A stretch of DNA of 64,000 nt from Anaerolineaceae bacterium (GTDB lineage Bacteria; Chloroflexota; Anaerolineae; Anaerolineales; Villigracilaceae), in NCBI GenBank assembly GCA_003598975.1, contig QZIJ01000020.1, forward strand, positions 1 through 64,000, in the 5' to 3' direction. Below are positions 7,644-17,300 of this stretch, piece after piece (within the stretch, counting starts at the first letter, position 1; each line of letters opens with the position of its first letter). The position numbers were made by a program, and so were the translations under genes. The notes beneath the pieces were generated by a model, which had not been told where the DNA came from, ran no database searches, and saw only the letters and a program-made list of their open reading frames with translations.

Positions 7644-8345
7644 TTACAGTTTCATCGTATCCATCTTGCGGATAACCATGACCACCTTGCCTTTGATTTC
7701 CAACTGGCGGTTTTTCGCGATGTGAATGGGTTTCATGGACGGGTTGGCGGGTCTGAGAGTGTAACCATCCTTTTCCTTATAGAAATACTTCAGGGTGGCC
7801 TCGTTCTTATCGGGGAGCCAGACGGCCACCATTTCGCCGTTTCGCGCTTCCACTGCGGGTTTCATGACTACGATATCGCCATCGTTGATCATGGCATCTA
7901 TCATGGAATCTCCCTTGACTTCGAGGGCATACAGGTCGTTGCCTTTTTCCTTGGCAGGCAGGAGGCTGCGAGCAATATCCACTGCATGAGCCTCGTTTTC
8001 GGTAATGTAAGCAACGCCAGGCTGGAGGTCGGGGAGCGGGAGACCAGCTGCGATCTGACCCACGATGGGGATGTGCAACAGGTCGCCGACCACCTGCACC
8101 ACTTCCTTGATTTTTTCAGTCAGTCGCAAGCCGCGCGAGACGCGGTCGTCGCGGATGATAAAGCCGCGTCGCTCCAACTGGTCGAGATCGTAGTTGACTA
8201 CCGAGGTGGAGGAGATGCCCACTTTTGCACATATTTCGCGGATGGAGGGGGGACGGTCGTATTCTTCCTGGTATTTTGCCAGGAACTCCAGGATACGGAT
8301 GTGCTTTGGGCTTAGATCTTCGCTGCGTTTGCGTACCATCATCAT
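7644..8345 (-). CDS. lexA: LexA SOS repressor
   Basis: The protein represses DNA-damage genes and cleaves itself when RecA is activated. The N-terminal winged helix (SPKHIRILEFLAKYQEEYDRPPSIREI) is followed by a peptidase S24 domain. An Ala-Gly cleavage site lies in QIAAGLPLPD, the nucleophile Ser in GDSMID, and the general-base Lys in MKPAVEARNGE. The start at ATG 8345 (protein begins MMMVRKRSED, 233 residues) is chosen because GGAGG lies five bases upstream. A longer frame extends further but would cross the promoter. The SOS box at 8394-8405 indicates autoregulation. Confidence 0.95.
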   Translation of the reverse strand: MMMVRKRSEDLSPKHIRILEFLAKYQEEYDRPPSIREICAKVGISSTSVVNYDLDQLERRGFIIRDDRVSRGLRLTEKIKEVVQVVGDLLHIPIVGQIAAGLPLPDLQPGVAYITENEAHAVDIARSLLPAKEKGNDLYALEVKGDSMIDAMINDGDIVVMKPAVEARNGEMVAVWLPDKNEATLKYFYKEKDGYTLRPANPSMKPIHIAKNRQLEIKGKVVMVIRKMDTMKL

Positions 8346-8384
8346 AGCAACCTCCTGGGCCATAACTAGCCCATTTGTTCTTGA

Positions 8385-8413
8385 TTTATACTCGAACAGG
8401 CGTTCTGTGTCAA
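8385..8413 (-). promoter_or_regulatory. lexA promoter with SOS box between -35 and -10
   Basis: Read on the minus strand, TTGACA (8413-8408) and TATAAA (8390-8385) are 17 bases apart. The spacer contains GAACGCCTGTTC (8394-8405), the GAAC-N4-GTTC LexA box known from Gram-positive and related bacteria. Confidence 0.92.
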
Positions 8414-8430
8414 GCGTTTGACGTAACAAA

Positions 8431-8456
8431 AAACGGACGGCAAATGCCGTCCGTTT
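8431..8456 (-). terminator. Terminator downstream of corA
   Basis: ACGGACGGCA and TGCCGTCCGT form a tight hairpin with a 2-base loop. On the minus strand it is followed by a T-run, just after the corA stop. Confidence 0.85.
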
Positions 8457-8461
8457 AGGGT

Positions 8462-9457
8462 TCAAACCCAGGTGCGTTTCCGCATCCATTGATACATCAG
8501 AATGGGAGTGACGATCATTGCCAGTATGACCGCGTAGAAGACGGGCCTTTGCATCAGTTCCCAGATGGCGTCATCGGGACGGGGCAGGAAAAAATTCATG
8601 CCAAATACGCCTGCAATGAAAGAAAGCGGCATGAAGAGGGTGGTGATGATCGCCAGCGTTTTCATCGCTTCGTTCATGCGGTTGTTGATGACCGAGAGAT
8701 ACGTGTCCAGCGCGCCGCCCACGAGGTCGCGCATGGTTTCGTTCAGGTCATGCAGGCGGACGAGGTGATCGTAGATGTCGCGAAAGAAGATGCGGTCTTT
8801 TTGGTCAATTACGGCGTAATCATCACGGGCCAGTTTGTTGAGCACTTCGCGCTGGGGGAGCAGGATGCGCCGCATCGCCAGCAGGACGCGTTTGAGGGCA
8901 AAGAGCCGCTCCAGGGTCCGCGGGGTGGGGCGGTCGAAGACCTGGTCTTCGATCTCGTCAATCTCCTCGTCAATCCGCTCCACGATGGGCATGTAATTGG
9001 TCACCACGTTGTCCATGATCTTGTAGAGCAGGTGGTCGGCACCATCGTGGAGGACGCGCTGGTCGCGTTGGATGGAGGTCAGCACTGTGTCAATGGCAGG
9101 GACGGGCAGGTCGTGATGGGTGACCACATAATTCGGGCCGAGGAAAATGTCCAGTTCGTCAATTTCGGTTTCCCAGTGGTCTTTTTCGCGGCCATTCAGG
9201 TGCATGTAATTCAAGACGAGGTAGATGTAATTGCCCCAATCGTCAATTTTTGGGCTGTGTGTTTCCTGCAAGGCATCATCTATTGCCAGGGGATGAAAGC
9301 CGAAAGACTCGAAGATTGGCTGGCAGGTTTCGGGCGGCTCGCCGACAAAATCCACCCAGAGCACGCCGCGTCGGGAGCGGAGCGCCTTTTGGAGAGAAGC
9401 CGGCTCGAGGTCGGTTTGAAGCGGCTTGCCAGTCTGGTAGTAAATGGAACGGATCAC
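8462..9457 (-). CDS. corA: CorA-type divalent cation transporter
   Basis: This 331-residue protein has the CorA layout: a large cytoplasmic N-terminal domain with long helices, and two C-terminal membrane helices. The signature GMN is present (VFGMNFF) after the first helix. The family moves Mg2+ or Co2+ through a pentameric channel. It is a single gene divergent from the DUF2089 cluster and closed by a hairpin terminator. The exact ion cannot be read from the sequence. Confidence 0.93.
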   Translation of the reverse strand: MIRSIYYQTGKPLQTDLEPASLQKALRSRRGVLWVDFVGEPPETCQPIFESFGFHPLAIDDALQETHSPKIDDWGNYIYLVLNYMHLNGREKDHWETEIDELDIFLGPNYVVTHHDLPVPAIDTVLTSIQRDQRVLHDGADHLLYKIMDNVVTNYMPIVERIDEEIDEIEDQVFDRPTPRTLERLFALKRVLLAMRRILLPQREVLNKLARDDYAVIDQKDRIFFRDIYDHLVRLHDLNETMRDLVGGALDTYLSVINNRMNEAMKTLAIITTLFMPLSFIAGVFGMNFFLPRPDDAIWELMQRPVFYAVILAMIVTPILMYQWMRKRTWV

Positions 9458-9505
9458 AAATCCTCCAAAGAGTGAAAAGAATTATCCAGATTATCTCTCT
9501 AGACC

Positions 9506-9533
9506 TTGACAAATTTAAATAAAATACTATAAT
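9506..9533 (+). promoter_or_regulatory. Consensus promoter of the DUF2089/DUF4097 cluster
   Basis: TTGACA (9506-9511) and TATAAT (9528-9533) are both perfect consensus boxes with a 16-base spacer, 50 bases before the first gene. Confidence 0.92.
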
Positions 9534-9583
9534 GCCTTCAGATTTCAAAAACAAAGTTCAGGAATATTGAATTCGGAGGTAAT

Positions 9584-9967
9584 ATGCACCCAGCACTCAC
9601 TCGCTGTCCCGTCTGCCGCAATGAACTGACCGTCACGCGCCTGCACTGTTCCTCGTGCGAAACCGTGGTGGAAGGCCGTTTCACGGCTGGGCATTTTGCC
9701 AATCTCACATCCGAACAACTCGATTTTATCCTCACTTTCGTGCGTGTGGAGGGGCGACTTAACCGCATGGAAACCGAACTTGGCCTTTCCTATCCCACCA
9801 TCCGCAACCGCCTGCACGAAATCATCCGCGCCCTCGGGTACGAGCCCGGCAAGGACGAAGCGCCCGATGTGACCGACGAAAAGCGGCGCGCGGTGCTCGA
9901 GGAATTGGACGCAGGCAAAATCAGCGCCGACGATGCCATGCGTTTTCTGCGCGGAGAGGAGAGTTAG
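9584..9967 (+). CDS. DUF2089-family zinc-ribbon/HTH protein
   Basis: This 127-residue protein starts after GGAGG. Cys8, Cys11, Cys22 and Cys25 form a zinc ribbon. A helix-turn-helix follows at about 45-85 (SEQLDFILTFVRVEGRLNRME..LSYPTIRNRL). The tail at about 100-125 is a short SHOCT-like helix pair (RRAVLEELDAGKISADDAMRFL). The family is thought to be regulatory, and its place at the head of the cluster suggests it controls the genes below. Function is inferred from family and context only. Confidence 0.85.
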   Translation: MHPALTRCPVCRNELTVTRLHCSSCETVVEGRFTAGHFANLTSEQLDFILTFVRVEGRLNRMETELGLSYPTIRNRLHEIIRALGYEPGKDEAPDVTDEKRRAVLEELDAGKISADDAMRFLRGEES

Positions 9968-9969
9968 CC

Positions 9970-11070
9970 ATGTTGAAAAAGACGCTGGCGGTTCGCTCGC
10001 ATTTCAAGATCGTCCTGCCCTCGGCGGCGGGGGATCTGCGCCTGATTGGCTGGGAGCGGGAGGAGGTCTCCGCGAAGACAGACGGCGACTCTCTCGATCT
10101 TGTGCTGGACGGGGAAACGGTCACGGTTTCCTGCGACGATGACCTCATCCTGAATGTCCCGCATGCCGCGTCGGTGCAGGTGAACGTCGCCCACGGCGAC
10201 GTGGAAGTCCGCACGCTTGCGGGCGCGCTTTCCTTCGGGTCTGTGGCGGGCGATCTTTCGCTTCGCGAAATAGGCGCGTTGCAAGTGGATACCGTGGAAG
10301 GCGACGTGTCTGTACGTTCCTGCGCCGGCGATGTGAGTATTATGCGCGCAGAGTGTGACGTATCATTGCGTGATGTCCAGGGCAGTGTAAACCTGGATGC
10401 GGTTGCCGATGATCTGTTCGTGCGCGGCGTGAAGGGAAGCCTGCACGCCCGCGTGGAGGAGGATGCCGTGATGTACCTCGAGCCTCTTGAAGGCAATTCC
10501 ATTGATGTGTTTGCGGAGGGAGACATCCTCCTGCATGTCCCTGCCAAAGCGAATGCCAACCTTTCCCTCGAGGCCGACGAGCCAGAGAATATCACTGTCC
10601 AGGTCCCCGCGTCGACGAGTACGGGGGACAATCCACTCTCGGTGATGCTGGGCACTGGAGACGGGGCCGCGATCCACTTGAAGGCCGAAGGCGATATTCT
10701 GGTGACCAGTGAATCGAAGGAATGGGAGTCGGCGATGGAATTCGATTTTGGTGCGGGTTGGCCCCTGCCTGAGGATTTTTCGGAGCGCATCAACCACCGC
10801 GTGCAGGAGGCTACAAGCCGCGCCCAGCGACACGCGGAGGCCGCCACGCGCCGCGCAGAAGCCAACATGCGCCGCGTTGAGGAGAATATCCGCCGCCAGC
10901 ATGGACGACGTTTCTCCTTCAATTGGTCGGGTGGACGCGCCCCGTTTGCGCCGCCGGTGGAACCCGTCTCGGACGCAGAACGCATGGCAATTCTGAAAAT
11001 GTTGCATGATAAAAAGATCACTGCTGAAGACGCGGAGAAACTACTCTCTGCGCTGGAAGGAGGCAAATAA
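9970..11070 (+). CDS. DUF4097-like beta-repeat protein with SHOCT-like tail
   Basis: The 366 residues begin with repeated short beta strands (GDVEVRTLAGALSFGSVAGDLSLREI) typical of DUF4097/bactofilin-like beta-solenoid proteins. A basic, Ala/Arg-rich helical stretch follows (about 275-315). A C-terminal SHOCT-like module ends the protein (RMAILKMLHDKKITAEDAEKLLSALEG). There is no signal peptide, so it is probably cytoplasmic or peripheral. It starts 2 bases after the previous gene and its stop overlaps the next start. DUF4097 proteins often accompany envelope-stress genes, so a structural or signalling role is plausible but unproven. Confidence 0.8.
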   Translation: MLKKTLAVRSHFKIVLPSAAGDLRLIGWEREEVSAKTDGDSLDLVLDGETVTVSCDDDLILNVPHAASVQVNVAHGDVEVRTLAGALSFGSVAGDLSLREIGALQVDTVEGDVSVRSCAGDVSIMRAECDVSLRDVQGSVNLDAVADDLFVRGVKGSLHARVEEDAVMYLEPLEGNSIDVFAEGDILLHVPAKANANLSLEADEPENITVQVPASTSTGDNPLSVMLGTGDGAAIHLKAEGDILVTSESKEWESAMEFDFGAGWPLPEDFSERINHRVQEATSRAQRHAEAATRRAEANMRRVEENIRRQHGRRFSFNWSGGRAPFAPPVEPVSDAERMAILKMLHDKKITAEDAEKLLSALEGGK

Positions 11071-11714
11071 TGTCTTCTGAGGAACAACGCCGCATTTTGA
11101 AGATGGTGGAGGATGGCAAGATCTCTGCCGATGAGGCGATGACTCTCATCCGCGCGCTTGAACAGGATTCGCCCGAGGCGGAGGTGGAGATTTATGAGGC
11201 CGCGCCCGGCGAAGGGCGTCGCGCTGAGCGTGCTGAAGCGTCCGAAACGACCGATGCGCCCGAGTTCGAGGAAGTCAAGGCGCGCGCCCGCCGCTTTGCG
11301 TCCATTCCCCTGTGGATCGGCGTCGGCATTACGGTGCTGTTTGCGGGCCTGATGTATTGGGCCATGCAGACTTCGGGGTTTGGGTTCTGGTTCTATTGCC
11401 TGACGTTCCCGTTCCTGTTCGGCGTTCTGTTGATCGCGCTTTCCTCGGGCGGGCTGTCTTCGCGCTGGCTGTTTGTGGATGTGCATCAAAAGCCGGGTGA
11501 AAAGCCCGGCCGCATCACGCTGGGCTTTCCCGTCCCGCTCGGATTGGTGGGTTGGGCTTTCAGGAATTTTGGCCATCACATTCACGGTATGGACCGCGAG
11601 AAGGCTGACCAGATCGCGGAGATGATCCAAGCGACAGCCTCTTCGAAATCGCCGTTGATCGTGAACGCGCAGGATGATGAAGATGGTGAGCGCGTGATGG
11701 TTTACATTGGATGA
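11070..11714 (+). CDS. SHOCT-like membrane protein
   Basis: The 214-residue protein opens with the SHOCT-like module (EEQRRILKMVEDGKISADEAMTLIRAL). Two membrane helices lie at about 80-130. A cytoplasmic domain ends in QDDEDGERVMVYIG. That last domain resembles the C-terminus of the next gene (MDDEDGEHVEIYVE). The two proteins therefore share both ends, and this one has a membrane hairpin inserted between them. Its start overlaps the previous stop by one base, so translation is coupled. Precise function is unknown. Confidence 0.8.
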   Translation: MSSEEQRRILKMVEDGKISADEAMTLIRALEQDSPEAEVEIYEAAPGEGRRAERAEASETTDAPEFEEVKARARRFASIPLWIGVGITVLFAGLMYWAMQTSGFGFWFYCLTFPFLFGVLLIALSSGGLSSRWLFVDVHQKPGEKPGRITLGFPVPLGLVGWAFRNFGHHIHGMDREKADQIAEMIQATASSKSPLIVNAQDDEDGERVMVYIG

Positions 11715-11722
11715 GGTGACAC

Positions 11723-12106
11723 ATGACAACCACAGAAGAACGTCTCAAGATTTTGAAGATGATCGAGGATGGCAAGATCAGTGCCGAGGAGGGCGCCAAA
11801 CTACTGGCGGCGTTGAGTGAGGGACGCCGCGGGCCGGGCATGCCCGTGCCGCCGCGCCCGCCCGGGGGTCCGCGCTGGTTGCGGGTTCGCGTCACAGATG
11901 TTCATTCGGGACGCTCGAAGGCCTCTGTCCAAATTCCGCTCGATTTGGTGGACGCGGGTATGAAGATCGGCGCGCACTTCGCCCCCGAGGTGAATGGTGT
12001 GGATATGAACAACGTCATGCAAGCCATCCGCACTGGCATGACAGGCAAGATCATTGACGTGATGGATGATGAGGATGGCGAGCACGTGGAAATTTACGTG
12101 GAGTAA
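11723..12106 (+). CDS. Small SHOCT-like protein
   Basis: The 127 residues contain an N-terminal SHOCT-like module (EERLKILKMIEDGKISAEEGAKLLAAL), a Gly/Pro-rich linker and a C-terminal domain shared with the preceding membrane protein. It has no membrane helix and looks like the soluble partner of the preceding gene. It lies 8 bases from its upstream neighbour. The function is unknown. Proteins with this N-terminal module (YvlB/LiaX-like) are linked to envelope stress in Firmicutes. Confidence 0.78.
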   Translation: MTTTEERLKILKMIEDGKISAEEGAKLLAALSEGRRGPGMPVPPRPPGGPRWLRVRVTDVHSGRSKASVQIPLDLVDAGMKIGAHFAPEVNGVDMNNVMQAIRTGMTGKIIDVMDDEDGEHVEIYVE

Positions 12107-12112
12107 GCCGCC

Positions 12113-12955
12113 ATGCCCAACGATATTCTGGAAAAAACCTTTTCGGTTTCAGGTTCGCCGCGCCTGGCGCTGGGAAATATTCGCGGCTCGGTGGATATCC
12201 GCCCCGGGACGGATGGCGTCATTACGGTGAAGGCGGAAAAATTCGTCAACACTGGTGATGCGAAAGCGACCGAGATCGAGGTGACACAGGAGCCCGATGG
12301 CACGGTCAATGTCAAGACCCGTTTTTGGGAATTCTGGCTTGGCTGGCTCTTTGGCTCGAAGCCCTGCAAGGTGAACTACACCGTCACGGTTCCGCGTAAC
12401 TGTGCGCTCGAAGTCAACGGTGTGAGCAACGAGCTGTTTGTCGAGGGCTTCGAAGCCGACGGTACATTCAAGACTGTCAGCGGCGAGATGACCGTGCGCG
12501 CCTCGAATGGCTCACTCAATTTTGAATCTGTGAGTGGGGATATGAAGTTGTCTGACTTGACGGGCGATTTGCGCCTGAACACTGTCAGCGGCGACGTCAA
12601 AGGTACGCATCTTTCTGGGACCTTGAGCCTGAAGACTGTTTCTGGCGAGGTGGATTTTGACCAGTCCACTCTTCAGTCTGTAAGAGCCACCACCGTCAGC
12701 GGCGGGATGGAACTCGAAACCGACCTCGGTGACGGCCCCTACAAATTTGATTCAGTCTCTGGCGGCCTCACTATGAAGTTGCCCGCGGATGTGCATTGCA
12801 CGGCTGAATTGCAAACCGTAAGCGGAGACCTTTCCATCAATCTTCCCGCCACTTCTGTTTCGCGTCATGGCGGCCGGCAGGTGACCGAGGTTCAGGGCGG
12901 CGGCGTGAAGGTGATGCTGAAAAGCATCTCTGGCAATATGGAAATCACTTCGTAA
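12113..12955 (+). CDS. DUF4097-family beta-solenoid protein
   Basis: The 280-residue protein contains at least eight copies of a TVSGD/SVSGD-type turn (for example KTVSGEM, ESVSGDM, NTVSGDV, QTVSGDL), the mark of DUF4097 putative adhesin-like repeats forming a right-handed solenoid. It lacks both a signal peptide and the SHOCT-like module of the other cluster members. It is the last gene of the cluster, 6 bases after its neighbour, and is followed by a strong terminator. Confidence 0.85.
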   Translation: MPNDILEKTFSVSGSPRLALGNIRGSVDIRPGTDGVITVKAEKFVNTGDAKATEIEVTQEPDGTVNVKTRFWEFWLGWLFGSKPCKVNYTVTVPRNCALEVNGVSNELFVEGFEADGTFKTVSGEMTVRASNGSLNFESVSGDMKLSDLTGDLRLNTVSGDVKGTHLSGTLSLKTVSGEVDFDQSTLQSVRATTVSGGMELETDLGDGPYKFDSVSGGLTMKLPADVHCTAELQTVSGDLSINLPATSVSRHGGRQVTEVQGGGVKVMLKSISGNMEITS

Positions 12956-12976
12956 AGTTTAAAAACTTGCACTATG

Positions 12977-13007
12977 AAAAAGACCTGGTTCTGCGCCAGG
13001 TCTTTTT
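12977..13007. terminator. Bidirectional terminator
   Basis: AAAAAGACCTGG (12977-12988) pairs with CCAGGTCTTTTT (12996-13007). It separates the DUF4097 gene from the convergent ATPase gene. Confidence 0.9.
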
Positions 13008-13009
13008 GC

Positions 13010-14296
13010 TTACACCACTGTCTTGAGCAGCAGGTCGAAGACCGTCGCTCCGATCACTTCGAAGGAGACTTCGGTGAGGATGTTGCTGACGATGGGCCAG
13101 TATTTCTTCTTGAATTTCGGCAGATTTCCCTTGACCGGGGCCACTTTGTCGCGGCCGCCCTTGTGAAGCCACTCATCCACACTGGCGGGGGATTCCTCCT
13201 CGCCGGGGGCGGTCATGATCTCGCGCAGGACCCAGCGTTCGAGACTGGGGGAGAAGAGCGCGTATTTCCCATCGGTTTCCACAACCAGTCCGCGCTTGCC
13301 GAGCGGAACAACATCAAGTTGAGCGCGCGGATTCATTTTTTGCAGGCGCTCCGCGTGGCTTGCGCTCTTTTTGGCTTTTTCCCGGTTGAGCGCCAGGATG
13401 CCCAACAGGGTGATCTTTTCGCTTTCGGTGCAGTGACTCCAAAGATAGGTATAGTGCGGGTCGGCCTGCTGATCGAAGTCCGCGATGACGCGCTCGAAGA
13501 GCGGACGGGCGCGCAGTCCCTGGGACTTGGCTTCCACGAGGTAGTGTCCCGCGATCTGGAGGAAGAACGGCTGTCCGCCGCCGAGTCGCAGGATAAAGGC
13601 CCGTTCTTCGGCGGAAAACGTCTCGTCGAGGCTGGTCTCGTATCCGTCCACAAGTGCAATGGCCTCCGTCAATGGGAAGGGGCGCAGGACAACGTTTGCG
13701 AAAATGTTGAAAAACGGCGACCCCTTGATTTCGTCAGAATGACACAAATCCACCAGTTCGCGGCGGGTGGCTGGGAGCAGCGCTACGCCGTGATGGATAG
13801 CGAGGGCGCGCAGTCCGCCGAAGAAATCGCCTTTGAAGTTCGGGTTCTGGGTGACGTACTCGAACTCATCCATCATAAGCACCACGGTCAGTCCCTTCTT
13901 CTGTGTCATCTCGAACAGGTCTTCGAGATCGAACAGGTCGAACGACTCCTGTCCGCTCAGAGTTTCGATGGCTGGTTTCAGGCTCTCGTCACAGACCGAA
14001 CGGGACATTTTCTTGAGGATGCGTTGCCAAAAACGCGTGGGTGTAATGTCGGTGAGACCCTGGAAATCGGCATAGACGAGACAGAATTTGTCAGGTGTGA
14101 GTCCGAGTCGCGCGCTGACCTCGGGATGGGAGAGGTGATAAAGGAGCGACGTCTTCCCGATGCGCCTCTCCCCGATGATGGAGGTCGACTCGTGCGCCGA
14201 GGAGAGCAGGCGGTTTGTGATCTGACGGATCTCCGCTTCGCGTCCGTAGAAATGAGTGGGGTCTTTGATGGGGTTGCCGAAGGTGAAGGGGTTCAT
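13010..14296 (-). CDS. STAND/AAA-like ATPase
   Basis: The roughly 428-residue protein has the start NPFTFGNPIKDPTHFYGREAEI, a P-loop GERRIGKTSLL and a Walker B VVLMMDEFEYV, as in archaeal-type ATPase/STAND families. A C-terminal winged-helix-like region follows (LTLLGILALNREKA..RAQLDVVPLGKRGLVV). It is a paralogue of the ATPase part of the next upstream gene (NPFIAGAPVTEQRMFFGRNDI). I chose ATG 14296. A start at 14335 would overlap the upstream gene by 19 bases. STAND ATPases act as signal switches, but the partner is unknown. Confidence 0.85.
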   Translation of the reverse strand: MNPFTFGNPIKDPTHFYGREAEIRQITNRLLSSAHESTSIIGERRIGKTSLLYHLSHPEVSARLGLTPDKFCLVYADFQGLTDITPTRFWQRILKKMSRSVCDESLKPAIETLSGQESFDLFDLEDLFEMTQKKGLTVVLMMDEFEYVTQNPNFKGDFFGGLRALAIHHGVALLPATRRELVDLCHSDEIKGSPFFNIFANVVLRPFPLTEAIALVDGYETSLDETFSAEERAFILRLGGGQPFFLQIAGHYLVEAKSQGLRARPLFERVIADFDQQADPHYTYLWSHCTESEKITLLGILALNREKAKKSASHAERLQKMNPRAQLDVVPLGKRGLVVETDGKYALFSPSLERWVLREIMTAPGEEESPASVDEWLHKGGRDKVAPVKGNLPKFKKKYWPIVSNILTEVSFEVIGATVFDLLLKTVV

Positions 14297-14316
14297 GGGG
14301 TATCCAGTTTGAACTG

Positions 14317-17300
14317 CTAAGGAATAGGCTCCCATTCGCAGACAAAATATCTGTCTCCATTAGGCATATCACTCCATCCCGATTCAAATCTCTGACCATC
14401 ATTGACGTGCGCAAAAGACAGATAATCTTCTCCCGACCCGTAATTGTCAGGTTGAACATAACCATCCCAATTCCTATATTCCCAGGGTTCGCCACTGACC
14501 CAAACCCAGGTTCCCTCTTCCTCCTTATCTGTAGCACCCAGCCAGGTTTTACCCAGTGTCATCATAAATATATATATATTCTCCGCCTCATCCTGTATCG
14601 TTACCAAATAACCGCCCCGCGCCGCGCAATAGTCTTGGGCTTCCTCCCATCTTTTATTCAACTTTACGTATAAATATGAATGCTGGTTTGCCGGATTCAA
14701 TATCCTCGCGTCGGGTGTGGCGGAGGCTTTTGGGGTTGGGTTAGGTGTAGAGATGATAGTGTTGGTATCAGATGTTTCTCCGAGTGCGCAACGGAAGCCG
14801 ATCACGTAAAAGTTTGTCATGTCGGGATTGAGCCCGAACCGATACGAGGAGCGAATGCTGTTTTCATTGCTTTTCCACGAACCGCCTCGAAGCACATGTG
14901 TCGAACCTGACGAAGGCCCTGCAGGATTCTCACGAGGCGAACTCGCGTAGTAGGTGGCGCTGTACCAATCTGCCACCCATTCCATCACGTTGCCTGCCAG
15001 ATCCAAAGCGCCGAATGGACTTTTTCCCAGTGTATATTGTCCTACTGGAGTTGTTTCTCCTATACAACTCATCCCATTGGCTTTGTCGCAATTCATTTCG
15101 TCTCCCCACGGAAAATTATAGCCCGTTGTGCCGCGCGCGGCCTTTTCCCATTCCGCCTCGGTGGGGAGACGGCGTCCCGCCCAGGTGCAGTAGGTGTTAG
15201 CCATTTCCCAGTCCACGTAAATGACGGGGTAATTCTCGAAATCGCTGTTGTCGTAATAACTGGTGCGGGAGTAGGAATTGACGGCTTTTGGCGGCTGACA
15301 GATGCCCGCGGACACGCACAGGGAATACATCTTGTTGGTGACTTCGGTCTGATCAATCCAAAACGTGTCGAGATACACGGTGTGGACGGGTTCCTCGTTG
15401 CTGCTGCTGATGTCACTGCCCATTTCGAATTCACCCGCGGGGATATAGACCATCGTCATGCCGTCCTTGGGTGAAATCTGGGTCTGTGCGGTGAGACCAG
15501 GCTCCCATTCGCAGACGAAATAATTTTTTTCTTCCCCAGGCTTATCATTCCAATCTGATGGTCTATGTGACCCCCTTCTCATCTCAAATTCCAGATAATG
15601 CTCCTGGCCTTGATCATTATCGGGTTGATTTGAATCCTTGTTCCAATTTGTATACCCCCAAGGTTCGCCGCTGACCCAAACCCAGGTTCCCTCTTCGACC
15701 TCATCTGTTGCGCCCAGCCAGGCATTACCGGCTAATAAGTTGGCAACCATTTCATTCTCCGCGGCATCCTGAAGCGTTGCCAGATATCCACCCTGCGCAG
15801 CACAATAATCCCTGGCATCGTGCCAGGTTTTTTCTGACTTTACGAATAGATATAAATGCTGATTCCTGACACTTTTTACCCTTGGATCAGGAGTGGTCGT
15901 TGAAGTTGGGCCTGGGATGTGCGTTGGTGTGATTGTGGCTGAATTTTTTGTAAAGAAACTGGGCATGGCTGGCCAGCCATTCTTCCCAAACCAAAATACT
16001 CCACCGCCGATTCCAAGGATCAGGATTGCCAACAAACCGCCGATCACCCAGATCCTTCGATTGCCAGTTTTCGGTTCCCCTTGGGCGCGAATTTTCGCGG
16101 GCTTCTTGTGGGGTTTGCCCAGTTTCTGCGTGGTGCCCGTCCGTCGGGATTCGATGGCATTTGTCAATAATCGCGATGCGTCTTTATAATCTTCATCGCG
16201 GATGATGATTTCTTTCAGCAGGGGAATGGCTTTGTCGAAATCCCTTTCGGCAATTGCCCCTTCCGCATTCCCATAAAGTTCGAAAAGTTCGCTTTCCTGC
16301 GTGATGGGTTTGGTTTCCCCATCCACCCGCTCGCGGTCATCGGGATAAAGCGCCAGGTACGACTGCCAAACCTGGAGCGCCTCTTCGAATCGTTCCGCCT
16401 CTCGCAGGCTTTCCGCCTCGCTCCGCGCCGCCTCCCAGCGGCTCTGGTGTTCCTGGGCGCGCACCTCAGCCAGTTTCCGCTGGAACTCGGTGTTGTCGGG
16501 CTCGTTGGCGAGCACCTCGTTCAGCGACGCGACCGCCGCCTCCCACTTGCCTGCCTGCGCGGCGCTGTCCGCCAAACGCAACGCGGCCTGCAAGTGTGCT
16601 TCGCGCTTGGCCTTGCGCGCCTCCGCCAGTTTGGTTTTCAAAGTTTCGTTATCGGGGTCCGAAGCCAGCCCGTCGTTCAGGATATTGATGGCCTCGTCCC
16701 AGCGCTCCGCGGCCACGGCCTGATCGGCGCGCTTGAGCATGGCGTTCAATTCCGCAATGCGGCGCGCCTCGCGCACCTTTTTGGCTTTGGCCTGCATCTC
16801 TGCATTTTCAGGTTCGAGCCGCAGGGCTTCATTCAAGGCGGTCAGGGCTTCGTCCCAGTTTTGGGCGGCCACGGCCTGATCCACGCGCGCCATCACACCC
16901 TTCAGCCAGGCCGCGTGCTTGGCCTCCACCAGGTTCGCGATCCGTTTTTGGATGGCCGCGTCCTCGGGTTTCAACTGGAGATACTCGTTCAACGTGGAAA
17001 TGGCCGTATCCCAGCGCCCCGCCTTCTCTGCCGCCTCGACTTTTGCCAGCAGGCCGTCAAGCCGCTCCCGCAGTTGTTTCTCCTGGATGGTCTGTATCTT
17101 CTTCAGGATGGACTCATCCCCGGGCGCGATCTCCAACGCGTCGTTCAACGCGGTGATGGCTTTGTCCCAGTTCCGCGCGGCCGCTTCTTTCTCGGACCTG
17201 GCGAGCTGTTCGGCCAATACCTTGGCATTTTTCTCCGCCCGAACTTTTTCCGAGCGCATGATCAGCGACTGGTCTTCGGGCGTGAACTTGAGCGCCTCCG

